Shown one piece after another: positions 32,788 through 41,648 of a stretch of 48,835 bases of DNA (position 1 is the stretch's first letter; the number at the start of each line of letters is the position of its first letter). The notes beneath the pieces are model-generated. The model did not search any database. It had not been told where the DNA came from and saw only the letters and a list, made by a program, of their open reading frames with translations. Origin of the DNA: Reyranella massiliensis 521 (GTDB lineage: Bacteria > Pseudomonadota > Alphaproteobacteria > Reyranellales > Reyranellaceae); the NCBI GenBank assembly GCA_945862125.1, contig CAMAYC010000024.1:1-48835 (forward strand), in the 5' to 3' direction. A program made the translations under genes and the position numbers.

Positions 32788-33858
32788 TTACGCCTTCTTC
32801 AGCATCCAGGCGTTCCAGAGTTCGGCTGCCTTGGTGCCGTTCTCGGCGTACCACTCGTCACTGATCCAGAACTGCTTGTCGAGATAGTTGGTCGGCAGGT
32901 AGGGCTTCACCTTGGCGTCGACGAAGTTCAGCGACTCGAGGTTGAGGCCGGGATAGCCGAGCTCCGAGGCATAGACCGCCTGCTGTTGCGGGATGGCGAG
33001 TTCGGCCAGCATCTTGTTGGCCCAGTAGGGGCTCTTGGCGCCGCGCGGGATGGCGAAGCTGCCCTGCTTCAGCGCACCTTCGTTCCACTCGATCTCGACC
33101 GGCGCGCCCTTCTTGATGATGTCGTAGAAGCGGCCGTTCCAGCCGGTGGCCAGCACCACTTCCTTGTCGAGCAGCAGCTGAGCCGGCTGCTGGCCGGTCG
33201 ACCACCACACGGTGACGTGCGGCTTGATCTGGTCGAGCTTCTTGAAGGCGCGGTCGAAGTCGATCGGATAGAGCTTGTCCTTGGGCACCCCGTCGGCGAT
33301 CAGCGCGAATTCGAGATTGTCGGTCGGGTGGTTGCGCATGGAGCGCGCACCCGGGAACTTCTTGACGTCCCACCAGTCGGCCCAGCTCTTGGGATGCGTG
33401 CCGCCTTTGAAGACGTCGGTGCGGTAACCGATGATCGTGGTGTAGACCGACGAGGCGAAGACGAAGGGATTTTGCGCCGTCGCCGGATACTTGGAGCGAT
33501 CGACGACCTTGGGGTCGACCTTGTCCAGGAGGTTGGCTTTGCCGGCGCGGATCGCGTCCTGGCCACCGATCTCGGTGAGATCCCACTCGACGTTGCCGGA
33601 ATCGACCATGGCGCGGAGCTTGCCGAAGTCGACCGGGCTCGTCTCGACGACCTTGATGCCGTACTTCTTCTCGAAGCCGTTAAAGAAGGCCTTGCGCATC
33701 GCCGTGCCCATCGACCCGCCGGAATGATTGACCACGAGTTGGGCAGGCTTGGGCGGCTCGGCCTGGCCAAAAGCCGGCCCGGCAAACGCGGAGCCGGCGG
33801 CGGCAGCGCCGCCCAGCAGCGATACCGCTTGGCGGCGGTTCAGTTTCTTCATGTCCAT
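32788..33858 (-). CDS. Polyamine-type extracellular solute-binding protein (PotD-like) with Tat-type signal
   Basis: A 356-residue periplasmic receptor. The N-terminus has a twin-arginine signal (LNRRQAVSLLGG, R8-R9) followed by an Ala-rich segment ending near AFGQ, so export may go through the Tat path. The mature protein follows family-1/PotD binding proteins: VVNHSGGSMGTAMRKAF, YTTIIGYRTDVF, SWADWWDVKKFPGAR and the C-terminal WISDEWYAEN. ATG 33858 is preceded by GAGGGG at a spacing of eight; the open frame extends far upstream without family similarity. It leads a five-gene operon with ATPase, two permeases and an amine oxidase, and is divergent from a second such operon. Confidence 0.92.
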   Translation of the reverse strand: MDMKKLNRRQAVSLLGGAAAAGSAFAGPAFGQAEPPKPAQLVVNHSGGSMGTAMRKAFFNGFEKKYGIKVVETSPVDFGKLRAMVDSGNVEWDLTEIGGQDAIRAGKANLLDKVDPKVVDRSKYPATAQNPFVFASSVYTTIIGYRTDVFKGGTHPKSWADWWDVKKFPGARSMRNHPTDNLEFALIADGVPKDKLYPIDFDRAFKKLDQIKPHVTVWWSTGQQPAQLLLDKEVVLATGWNGRFYDIIKKGAPVEIEWNEGALKQGSFAIPRGAKSPYWANKMLAELAIPQQQAVYASELGYPGLNLESLNFVDAKVKPYLPTNYLDKQFWISDEWYAENGTKAAELWNAWMLKKA

Positions 33859-34021
33859 GGCGTAGTCCCCTCTTGAATCCCCGGCTGACTGTAGGAGCGC
33901 CGCCTGACGCGGGCAACAACGATGGCCCATAACCCCGCGGAATGACCAACCGGGACGAATGAATTTTCCGGCCCCTCGGGCAGCCCTCATAGTTTTTTCT
34001 GGGATGTTTTTGCGAGGGGGG
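33859..34021. other. Divergent intergenic region between two ABC operons
   Basis: This 163-bp spacer must carry promoters in both directions. It contains the two ribosome sites (GAGGGG on the minus strand near 33867-33872, GAGGGGGG on the plus strand at 34014-34021) and an AT-richer patch around 33991-34012. I saw no convincing operator palindrome. Confidence 0.6.
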
Positions 34022-35080
34022 ATGGAAATGCTGAGAAGATTGAAGGCTCTTGCCTGCGCCACAGCGCTCCTCTTTCTCGGCGCGGAAAGTGCCGGGGCGC
34101 AGAACGATCTGGTTATGGCAGTCTGGGGCGGCGGCGGCGCCAACACCTGGCGCGAAGCCTTCATCAAGCAGTTCACCCCGGCCGGCGGCTACTCGGTGAA
34201 GATGGTGGAAGTGCCGAACCCCGCCGGCGCTCTCCGCTCACCGGCCGCCGCCAATCAGTACAACCTCGCCCTCGTCACATACTTCGAGGCAATCGCCCTC
34301 TCCAACGCCGGCCTCATCGAGAGCTTCGACGACAAGCAGCTTCCTGGCATCGCCGACGTCGATCCGAAGTTCCTGACCAAGGACAAGGCGGGCCGCCATG
34401 TCGGCCTGCCGGTCTACTTCACCTACTACGGCATCGCCTTCAACACCGACCTCGCCAAGGCAGCAGACTTCGCCTCGTGGCAGGGCCTCGCCGACGCCAA
34501 GTGGAAGGGTAAGCTGTCGGTCACGCGGCCGGTCTACCTCGCACCCTACGATGCGGTAATCATGGCCAAGGCGATGGGCGGCAGCGAGAAGGACATCGAT
34601 CCGGGCTTCAAGCTGCTCGAGAAGATCGTGCCGAACGTGCTCACGACCTACACCTCACTCGCCCACATGAATACGCTGCTGACGCGCGGCGAGGTGGCGG
34701 CGGTGCCGTTCTACGCCTCGCGCGTCTGGAGCCTGCGCCGCCATGGCGCCGCCAACGTCGACATCGTGATCCCCAAGGAGGGCGCACTGATGCTGCCCTA
34801 CGTCGTGGTGATCCCGAAGGGCGCCAAGAACCAGGACAATGCGCGGGTCTGGCTGAACTACATCGCCGGTGCCGAGCCGCAGCTCCGGGCCGCGCTGCTC
34901 GACGGCTGGCTGCCGATGAATTCCAAGGTGAAGCTGCCGGACGACCTGCAGAAGACCCTGGGCCAGCCCTACGACAAGATCGTGCAGAGCCTCTACTCGC
35001 CCGACTGGCGGGTCGTGGTCGAGCACAACGAGGAGCGCGTCAACCGCGCCGAGAAACTGCTGTCCGGCGTCAAGCAGTGA
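34022..35080 (+). CDS. Extracellular solute-binding protein (PotD/family 1-like)
   Basis: A 352-residue periplasmic receptor (350 if ATG 34028, better spaced from GAGG at 34014, is used). A conventional signal peptide covers about 24 residues to GAESAGAQ. The mature protein has VMAVWGGGGANTWREAFIKQF, a hallmark of PotD-like binding proteins for polyamines and related amines, then VGLPVYFTYYGIAFNTD and WLNYIAGAEPQ. Similarity to the divergent operon's receptor is low, so the two systems probably take different ligands. It is the first gene of a plus-strand operon with ATPase, amidase and two permeases. Confidence 0.9.
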   Translation: MEMLRRLKALACATALLFLGAESAGAQNDLVMAVWGGGGANTWREAFIKQFTPAGGYSVKMVEVPNPAGALRSPAAANQYNLALVTYFEAIALSNAGLIESFDDKQLPGIADVDPKFLTKDKAGRHVGLPVYFTYYGIAFNTDLAKAADFASWQGLADAKWKGKLSVTRPVYLAPYDAVIMAKAMGGSEKDIDPGFKLLEKIVPNVLTTYTSLAHMNTLLTRGEVAAVPFYASRVWSLRRHGAANVDIVIPKEGALMLPYVVVIPKGAKNQDNARVWLNYIAGAEPQLRAALLDGWLPMNSKVKLPDDLQKTLGQPYDKIVQSLYSPDWRVVVEHNEERVNRAEKLLSGVKQ

Positions 35081-35090
35081 GTGACGCGCC

Positions 35091-36203
35091 TTGAAACGGG
35101 GCGCCATCGAGATTGCGGGCGTCGGCAAGGAGTTCGGTACCGCCACGGTGCTGAACGACGTCGACCTCGCGATCGCGGGCGGGAGCTTCGTCACGCTGCT
35201 GGGCCCGTCGGGCTGCGGCAAGACCACGTTGCTGCGCCTGATCGCGGGCTTTCTGGAGCCCAGCCGCGGCGCCATTGCCATCGACGGCGCCGCCATGCAG
35301 GGCGTGCCGCCGCGGCAGCGGCCGATCGGCATGGTGTTCCAGAACCTGGCGCTGTTTCCCCACCTCGATGTGTTCGACAACGTGGCCTACGGCCTGAAGG
35401 TACGCGGCGCGCCGGCCGGCGACATCGCCGGCCGCGTCGCCCGCTTCCTCGGCCTGGTCGGCTTGGCCGGCTTCGAGCGCCGTCGCATCGGCCAGCTCTC
35501 GGGCGGCCAGAAGCAGCGCGTGGCGCTGGCGCGCTCACTGGTGCTGGAGCCCGCCATCCTGCTGCTCGACGAACCCTTGAGCGCGCTCGACCTGCAGCTC
35601 CGCCGCCAGCTCCAGGTCGAGTTGAAATCGATCCAGCGTCAGCTCGCCACCACCTTCGTGTTCGTCACCCATGACCAGGAGGAAGCGACCTTGCTCTCCG
35701 ACATCATCGTGGTGATGGACGGCGGCCGGGTACAACAGGTGGGCACGCCGGGCGAGATCTATAGCCGGCCCGCCTCTCCCTTCGTGGCGCGCTTCGTGGG
35801 CGACATCAACATGCTGCCGGGCCGCATCGTCTCGATCGACGCCGCATCGGCCGAGATCGAGATCGGCGGCAGCCGCCTCCGCCTGCCGCTCGCCGCCGTG
35901 CTCGGCAATGCCCGCGCCGGCGCGCGCTGCGATATCGCCTGTCGGCCCGAAGCCGTGACCGTGCAGCCCTCCTCCGGCGCCGGCGCCGGCTCCGACACCG
36001 ACACCAACACTGGCGCCTCGTTCGAGGCCCGCGTCGCCGCGCTCCATCGGCTGGGGCCGATGCTGAAGATCAGCTTCGACACCGTGCATGGGCCGCTCAC
36101 CGGCCTCATGATGGCCAACGCTCCCGCAGCCGGGCTGGCCGAGAACCAGCCGGTGCAGCTCTCGATCGCCGCTCGCTCCTTCACCGTTTTTGCTCAAGCC
36201 TGA
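35091..36203 (+). CDS. ABC transporter ATP-binding protein (PotA-like)
   Basis: A 370-residue ATPase with Walker A GPSGCGKTT at residues 38-46, signature LSGGQKQRVALARS, Walker B ILLLDEPLSALD and FVTHDQEEAT. A C-terminal TOBE domain follows, containing a short Gly/Ala-Thr-Asp tract (near residues 296-310) that looks like a variable loop. The start must be TTG 35091 or later because an in-frame TGA lies at 35082-35084. It is separated from its permeases by an intervening amidase gene. Confidence 0.93.
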   Translation: MKRGAIEIAGVGKEFGTATVLNDVDLAIAGGSFVTLLGPSGCGKTTLLRLIAGFLEPSRGAIAIDGAAMQGVPPRQRPIGMVFQNLALFPHLDVFDNVAYGLKVRGAPAGDIAGRVARFLGLVGLAGFERRRIGQLSGGQKQRVALARSLVLEPAILLLDEPLSALDLQLRRQLQVELKSIQRQLATTFVFVTHDQEEATLLSDIIVVMDGGRVQQVGTPGEIYSRPASPFVARFVGDINMLPGRIVSIDAASAEIEIGGSRLRLPLAAVLGNARAGARCDIACRPEAVTVQPSSGAGAGSDTDTNTGASFEARVAALHRLGPMLKISFDTVHGPLTGLMMANAPAAGLAENQPVQLSIAARSFTVFAQA

Positions 36204-36214
36204 AAGTCCGAACC

Positions 36215-37660
36215 ATGCCCGCACAGGATTTCGCCGGCCGGCCCGTCGCCGACCTCGTAAAGGCCTTCACCTCCGGCAAGGTCGCCGCGCGCGACATCGT
36301 CGAGGGCCTGCTCGAGCGCTGCAAACGCGCTGAGCCCTTCAATCCCATCGCCACGCTCGACGCCGACGGCGCGCGCGCGGCAGCTGACGCGCTCGATGCC
36401 CGCAAGAAGCGCGGCACCGGCTTCGGCGCGCTGGCCGCGGTGCCGGTTTCGGCCAAGGACCTGATCCTGACCAAGGGCCTGCGCACGGCGTTCGCCTCGC
36501 TCACGATGAAGGACAACGTGCCCACGGTCGACGCCAGTGCCATCGGCCAATGGAAGGCGGCCGACGCCGTGCTGTTCGCCAAGACCACGACGCCGGAGTT
36601 CGGCCACAAGGTCCTGACCGACAGCCGCCTGCACGGCATCACGCGCAACCCGTGGAGCCGCGACCACACCAGCGGCGGCTCGAGCGGCGGTGCGGCGGTG
36701 TCGGTGGCGCTCGGCCTCGGCCCCATCGCCATGTCGACCGACGGCGCCGGCTCCGGCCGCATTCCTGCCGCCTGCTGCGGCGTCTATGGCCTGAAGGCCA
36801 CGCTCGGCCGCGTGCCGCACGAGGTGCCGCCCGACCAGTTCGGCCAGCTCACCTACCTGGGTGTCATGGCGCGCCATCCGGCCGATCTCGGCGCCGGCTT
36901 CGCCTCGATGTCGCGCGGCCATCGCGACGATCCGTGGACACTCGCCATCGGACGCGAGCCGTTCGCCTGGCCGCAAGACACCGGCGAGCATCCGATCGCC
37001 GGCAAGCGCATCACCGTCATCCGCCGCATGACCGGCGGCTATCTCGATCCCGACACCGAGGCCAGGCTCGATGCCGCCATTGCCTTCCTCGACAAGCAGG
37101 GTGCGCGCATCAAGGAAATGGACGGGCGCGAGATCGACTGGAAGCTCGACGTTGCCCGCATCATCCTGCGTGCCAACCAGATCGAGCGTTTCGGCGACAT
37201 CCTGAAGAACCGCCGCGGCGATCTCGATCCGTCGTTCGCCAAGACGCTCGATGAAGGTGACGCCGTCGACGTCGTCATGCTGCGCCGGGCGCTGGTCGAT
37301 CGCACCACCGCCTACAAGTCGGTGCAGAGGCTGTTCGACGACTGCGATCTCCTGCTGACGCCGACCGTCGCCACGCCGGCACCGCTTGCCACCCAGGACC
37401 AATTCGCCCCCCTCGTGGTCGACGGCAAGCCGATCGGCGACCTGCGTGCGGCCTGGTACACCTACACCATCCCCTTCAACATGACCGGCCATCCGGCGAT
37501 CAGCATTCCCTACGGCCGCTCGAAGGCCGGCTTGCCGATCGGCCTCCAGTTCGTGGCGCCGTGGTACGCCGAGGCGCATCTGATCAAGCTCGCCGAGGCT
37601 TTCGACGCCGAGACCCACGCCTCGGCCGAGTTTCCGCCCGGCTTCGCCGCCGGATTCTAG
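36215..37660 (+). CDS. Amidase (amidase-signature family)
   Basis: A 481-residue cytoplasmic hydrolase. The Ser-cisSer-Lys triad can be placed: Lys81 in SAKDLI, cis-Ser156 in TSGGSSGGAA and nucleophile Ser180 in TDGAGSGRIPA; the 75- and 24-residue spacings are those of known family members. These enzymes split carboxamides into acid and ammonia or amine. The gene lies 11 bp after the ATPase gene and one base before the permease, inside an ABC-transport operon, so its substrate is probably what the transporter brings in, likely an N-acyl amine or amide. A gene order that interrupts the transporter this way is uncommon. Confidence 0.94.
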   Translation: MPAQDFAGRPVADLVKAFTSGKVAARDIVEGLLERCKRAEPFNPIATLDADGARAAADALDARKKRGTGFGALAAVPVSAKDLILTKGLRTAFASLTMKDNVPTVDASAIGQWKAADAVLFAKTTTPEFGHKVLTDSRLHGITRNPWSRDHTSGGSSGGAAVSVALGLGPIAMSTDGAGSGRIPAACCGVYGLKATLGRVPHEVPPDQFGQLTYLGVMARHPADLGAGFASMSRGHRDDPWTLAIGREPFAWPQDTGEHPIAGKRITVIRRMTGGYLDPDTEARLDAAIAFLDKQGARIKEMDGREIDWKLDVARIILRANQIERFGDILKNRRGDLDPSFAKTLDEGDAVDVVMLRRALVDRTTAYKSVQRLFDDCDLLLTPTVATPAPLATQDQFAPLVVDGKPIGDLRAAWYTYTIPFNMTGHPAISIPYGRSKAGLPIGLQFVAPWYAEAHLIKLAEAFDAETHASAEFPPGFAAGF

Positions 37661-37661
37661 A

Positions 37662-38498
37662 GTGCGGCCCGGCGCGACACCGCGAAGCCTGGGCTGGCTG
37701 CTGCTGCCGGCCCTGCTGGTGCTCGCGTTTTTCGCAGCCTCGGTCGGCCTGCTGTTCGTCAACGCCTTCTGGACCAGGGACGGCTTTTCGCTGGTCTATT
37801 TCCGCCAGATCGTCGAGCGGCCCGACTATCACGAGGTCTTCCTGCGCACCGTCTCGATCTCGGTCGTGGTGGCACTCGCCTCGGCGGCGCTGGCCTATCC
37901 CATCGCCTGGCTGCTGTGGCGCCTGCCGCGCTGGCGCAATCTCCTGCTGGTGGTGGTGCTGGTGCCGTGGCTGGTCAGCCTCGTCGTCCGCACCTACGGC
38001 TGGCTGGTCATCCTGGGGCCCAAGGGATTCCTCAACGAGGCGCTCGCCTGGTTAGGCGCCATCCAGTCGCCGCTGCCGCTGATCTTCAACGATCTGGGCG
38101 TGGTGATCGGACTCACGCACGTGCTGATGCCGTTCGCGGTGATCGCCACGCTCTCGGTGCTGCTGCAGATCGACAACAGGCTCGAGGAGGCGAGCGAATC
38201 GCTCGGGGCCTCGGGCTTCGACACCTGGCGCCGCGTCGTGCTGCCGCTGTCGCTGCCCGGCATCTTCACCGGCATCAGCATCACGTTCCTGACCTCGATG
38301 GGCGCCATCGTGACGCCGATCCTGCTGGGCGGCCTGCGCCAGAAGATGGCCGGCACGCAGATCTATCAAGAGGTCGTCTACAACTTCAACATGAGCAAGG
38401 CCTCAGCCTGGGCGCTCTGCCTGCTGCTGCTGAGCGGCCTCGGCCTGGTTCTTCTCCGCGCCCTCGAAAGCGCCGTGGTGCCGAAGGCCGACCGATGA
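37662..38498 (+). CDS. ABC transporter permease (PotB-like)
   Basis: A 278-residue inner-membrane protein with six hydrophobic segments. It has VLVPWLVSLVVRTYGWLVILG, the PotB-type segment also seen in the other operon's permease, and the EAA loop as EEASESLGASGFDTWRRVVLPLSLPG. GTG 37662 is used because it follows the amidase stop by one base and precedes the first helix. The downstream permease starts 10 bp after its stop. Confidence 0.91.
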   Translation: MRPGATPRSLGWLLLPALLVLAFFAASVGLLFVNAFWTRDGFSLVYFRQIVERPDYHEVFLRTVSISVVVALASAALAYPIAWLLWRLPRWRNLLLVVVLVPWLVSLVVRTYGWLVILGPKGFLNEALAWLGAIQSPLPLIFNDLGVVIGLTHVLMPFAVIATLSVLLQIDNRLEEASESLGASGFDTWRRVVLPLSLPGIFTGISITFLTSMGAIVTPILLGGLRQKMAGTQIYQEVVYNFNMSKASAWALCLLLLSGLGLVLLRALESAVVPKADR

Positions 38499-38508
38499 GT
38501 GTCGCTTC

Positions 38509-39309
38509 ATGAATGGGCCCCTGATCAGGCTCGGCCGCACGGCCTCCTTCGTTCTGCTGTTCTTCCTGCCGGCGCCGATCGTCGTCATTGCCGCCACTTC
38601 GTTCGCAGCCGCCGGCTATCTCCGCTTCCCGCCGGGCGAACTCAGCCTGCGCTGGTATCTCGAGGCCGCCACCGATCCGCGCTGGGTCTCCGCCTTCATG
38701 ACCAGCCTCGGCATCGCCGCGGTCGTGGCAGTGCTCACCACCGCCATCGCCTTCGCCGGTGTCTATGCCTGCCATCGCCTCCGGCCGCGCTGGCTGCCCG
38801 CGTTCGAACTGGTGGTGATGTCGCCGCTGTTCTTTCCGCACGCCGCCCTCGGCGTGGCGCTGGTCAACGTGCTGGCGCTCACCGGTCATCTCGGCACGGC
38901 AGGCGGCATCGTGGCGGCCCATGTCGTGGTGACGCTGCCCTTCGCCTGGCGGCCGATCGCGGTCGCCATGGCGCGGATCGACGGCGAGATCGTCGAGGCC
39001 GCCTCGCTGCTGGGCGCCGACGAGCGGCGGCTGGCGCTGGGCATCGCGCTGCCGCTGGCCCGCTCGGGCCTGGTCACGGCATTGCTCTTCACCTTCATCA
39101 TCTCGTTCGACGAGGTGACCGTCACGATGTTCCTGACCGGCCCCGAGACGACGACCTTGCCGGTGCAGATCTACGCCTTCATCCAGGAGAACGCCTCGCC
39201 GGTACTGGCGGCGATCTCGACCGCCACCGTCGTGGTCACGCTGGCGGTGGTCATGCTGCTCGAGCGCCTAATCGGCCTCGAATTCTTCGTGGCCCATGAT
39301 CCAGCGTAG
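38509..39309 (+). CDS. ABC transporter permease (PotC-like)
   Basis: A 266-residue inner-membrane protein with six hydrophobic segments and the EAA loop VEAASLLGADERRLALGIALPLARSG. The final helix region FIISFDEVTVTMFLTGPETTTLPVQ matches PotC-type permeases. It completes the second ABC system. The stop is only 4 bp from that of the convergent LysR gene. Confidence 0.92.
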   Translation: MNGPLIRLGRTASFVLLFFLPAPIVVIAATSFAAAGYLRFPPGELSLRWYLEAATDPRWVSAFMTSLGIAAVVAVLTTAIAFAGVYACHRLRPRWLPAFELVVMSPLFFPHAALGVALVNVLALTGHLGTAGGIVAAHVVVTLPFAWRPIAVAMARIDGEIVEAASLLGADERRLALGIALPLARSGLVTALLFTFIISFDEVTVTMFLTGPETTTLPVQIYAFIQENASPVLAAISTATVVVTLAVVMLLERLIGLEFFVAHDPA

Positions 39310-39313
39310 ACGA

Positions 39314-40210
39314 TCAGGCCCAGCCCTTGGCGCGCAGATGCGCCTTCACCGCGTCGAGGAAGGCGTCGGCCAGCCGCGACGGCTTGCGAAAGCGTGGCCG
39401 CATGGCGCGGAACAGGTAGCGGATGCGCGGCTCGAACGGCACCACGGCGATGCCGTCGCGCTCGTAGTCGCGGGCCGTGAAAGGCTCGACGATCGACACG
39501 CCGAGGCCGCGCGCCGCCAGCGCGCAGGCGTCGGCCGAGGAATAGACGTCGATCTGCAGGCTGCGCTCGATGCGCTCCTGCTCGAAGGCAGCGTCGATCA
39601 GGTGGCGCATGCGGCCGTCGAGCGGGAAAGAGAGAAAGCGCTCACCACGGAGGTCGGCCGGCCGGATGACCTTGCGGCGCGCCAGGCGATGGCCTGCCGG
39701 CACCACGCAAACGGCGGCGGCGCGGCTCAGCTCCTCGGTCACCATCGAAGGATGCTCGAACGGCATCATCGAGAAGCCGAGATCGATCTGCTGGTCGACC
39801 ATCTTCTGGTTGATGAAGGTGGAACTCCGCACATGGAACACGATGTGCGCCTTGGCGTGGCGCTTGACGAAGCCCGCCATCACGTCCGGCAGCACCGTGC
39901 GCCCCAACGCGGGTGTCGAATAGACATGCAGGTCGCCGACCTGGCGGTCGCGGATCTCGCGCGCCATCTCGCTGATGCGGTCGAGACTGTGATAAAGCCG
40001 CGTCACCTCGGCGGCGAGCAGCCGCGCCTCGCTGGTCGGCGCCAGCCGCCGCTTGATGCGGGTGAACAGCGGATAGCCGATCTCCAATTCAAGCCCGGCC
40101 AGGATCTTGCTCACCGCCGGCTGCGACACGCCCAGCCGCTCGGCCGCTGCCGTCACCGTGCCGTGCTCCATGATGGCGCGAAACGCTTCGAGCTGGCGCG
40201 ACGTGATCAT
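39314..40210 (-). CDS. LysR-family transcriptional regulator
   Basis: A 298-residue regulator. The winged helix-turn-helix lies at about residues 5-62, with TVTAAAERLGVSQPAVSKILAGLE as the recognition region; the C-terminal effector domain follows from about residue 90. Two adjacent ATGs (40213, 40210) are possible; GGAG is better spaced from 40210. The frame is open further upstream, across the spacer towards the oxidase gene, but the added residues have no counterpart in the family. It is divergent from a FAD amine oxidase gene, the usual arrangement for a LysR activator and its target; candidate binding sites are present in the spacer. The effector is probably an amine or amino acid. Confidence 0.94.
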   Translation of the reverse strand: MITSRQLEAFRAIMEHGTVTAAAERLGVSQPAVSKILAGLELEIGYPLFTRIKRRLAPTSEARLLAAEVTRLYHSLDRISEMAREIRDRQVGDLHVYSTPALGRTVLPDVMAGFVKRHAKAHIVFHVRSSTFINQKMVDQQIDLGFSMMPFEHPSMVTEELSRAAAVCVVPAGHRLARRKVIRPADLRGERFLSFPLDGRMRHLIDAAFEQERIERSLQIDVYSSADACALAARGLGVSIVEPFTARDYERDGIAVVPFEPRIRYLFRAMRPRFRKPSRLADAFLDAVKAHLRAKGWA

Positions 40211-40224
40211 CATAACTCCAGGGA

Positions 40225-40298
40225 ATTGTCGTGCCCCGACAATGACTTTGACGCCGCGAGGCGACAAGCCAAAAGTCCCATTTCTCAACGTTTTGTCG
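40225..40298. promoter_or_regulatory. Candidate LysR operator region with four TTGTCG half-sites
   Basis: The spacer between the LysR and oxidase genes holds an interrupted palindrome ATTGTCG-TGCCC-CGACAAT at 40225-40243, which contains the T-N11-A core (T40227, A40239) usual for LysR boxes. Two further copies of the same half-site occur as CGACAA at 40262-40267 and TTGTCG at 40293-40298. The palindrome is 14 bases from the LysR start, where autorepression is expected, and about 68 bases from the oxidase start, where activation is expected. Confidence 0.65.
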
Positions 40299-40310
40299 AA
40301 GAGTGTTTTC

Positions 40311-41648
40311 ATGCCTAGCAATGGCCAGTCGGTTCTGGCGAGCAATTTCAAGGACGAGCCCTACTGGTGGGAAGCTTTCAGGCCGCAGGCGATCGAAGCG
40401 CCGTCCCTGCCCGCCAGCACCGACGTGGTGGTGGTGGGCGGCGGCTATGCCGGGCTTGCGGCGGCCCGCGCGCTGGCCGATTCGGGCATCCAGAGCGTGG
40501 TGCTGGAGGCCGCCGAGTTCGGATCGGGCGCCAGCACGCGCAGCGGCGGCGCGATCAGCGCCGGTCTCTCGATCGGCAAGAGCTTTACCGGCAAGAGCCT
40601 CGATTATGCGCCCGACCTGGTGCGCGACGTCGTCGGCTGGGCGGTCGAGGCCTACCGCGGGCTGTTCGATCTGGTGGAAAAGGAAAACATCGACTGCCAT
40701 CTCGAGCAGCGCGGTCGTTTCCTCGGCGCCTGCGCCGCCTCGCATTACGAGGGGCTGCGCAAGCGCTACGACAAGCTGCGCGCCGGCGGCGCCACCGACT
40801 GCTATCTCGTCAGCCGCGAAGAGCAGCGCCAGGAGATCGGCAGCGACTATTATCACGGCGGCATGGTGCTGGAGACCGCGGGCAAGCTGCATCCCGCCCT
40901 GTTCTACGGCGGCCTGCTGGCGGCGGTGCGGCGGCGCAATTCGATCACGCTGGCGGGCCACTGCCGCGCCACCGGCCTCACACGGTCGGGTGACGGCTGG
41001 CGGATTACGACAAACGCCGGCGAGATGCAGGCGCGCCACGTCGTCATCGCCACCAACGGCTACACCGGTGGCGTGACACCGAAACTGCAGCGCCGGCTCG
41101 TGCCCATCGCCAGCCACGTCATCGCCACCGAGGAACTGCCCGAAGGCCTTGCCCTGAAGCTTTGCCCGCGCGGCCGCACCTTCTCGGAGACGCGCCGGGT
41201 GCTGAACTATTACCGGCTCTCGCCCGACGGCAAGCGCGTGATCTTCGGTGGCCGTGCCCGCTTCACCGAAATCGACGGCGAGAAGCGCGCGCGCCTGCTG
41301 CATACGTCCCTGGTCAAGCGCTTCCCCGAGCTGGCCGACGTGAAAGTCACGCACACCTGGCAGGGCAATGTCGCCTTCACCTACGACGCCCTGCCGCATG
41401 CCGGCGAAATCGATGGCTTGCACTTCGTGCTGGGCTGCAACGGCTCGGGCGTGTCGATGATGCCGTTCCTGGGCGATGCCATAGGCCGGTCGATTGCCGG
41501 CCGCCTGCATGGCGGCCCCCTGAACCGCATGCCGTTCGGCGATGCGCCACTGCCCGCCATCCCGCTCTATACCGGCAAGCCGTGGTTCCTGCCGGCGATC
41601 GGCGGGGCCTTCCGGGCGCTCGACTTCTTCGACGAAAGGATCCGATGA
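40311..41648 (+). CDS. FAD-dependent amine oxidoreductase (DadA/PuuB-like), second copy
   Basis: A 445-residue flavoprotein and paralogue of the enzyme encoded at 28795-30129. The FAD-binding GGGYAG is at residues 43-48, followed by FGSGASTRSGGAISAG, and the conserved YHGGMVLETAGKLHPALFYGGLL and VIATEELPE are shared with the paralogue. The start at ATG 40311 gives the Trp-containing N-terminus of the family. It is divergent from the LysR gene and overlaps the next gene (ATGA), so an oxidase/deacylase operon is likely. The amine substrate is unknown. Confidence 0.93.
   Translation: MPSNGQSVLASNFKDEPYWWEAFRPQAIEAPSLPASTDVVVVGGGYAGLAAARALADSGIQSVVLEAAEFGSGASTRSGGAISAGLSIGKSFTGKSLDYAPDLVRDVVGWAVEAYRGLFDLVEKENIDCHLEQRGRFLGACAASHYEGLRKRYDKLRAGGATDCYLVSREEQRQEIGSDYYHGGMVLETAGKLHPALFYGGLLAAVRRRNSITLAGHCRATGLTRSGDGWRITTNAGEMQARHVVIATNGYTGGVTPKLQRRLVPIASHVIATEELPEGLALKLCPRGRTFSETRRVLNYYRLSPDGKRVIFGGRARFTEIDGEKRARLLHTSLVKRFPELADVKVTHTWQGNVAFTYDALPHAGEIDGLHFVLGCNGSGVSMMPFLGDAIGRSIAGRLHGGPLNRMPFGDAPLPAIPLYTGKPWFLPAIGGAFRALDFFDERIR

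Noticed and set aside
31615-33876. A 753-codon open frame on the plus strand
   Set aside because: Antisense shadow of the ATPase and binding-protein genes, which carry complete family motifs on the other strand.
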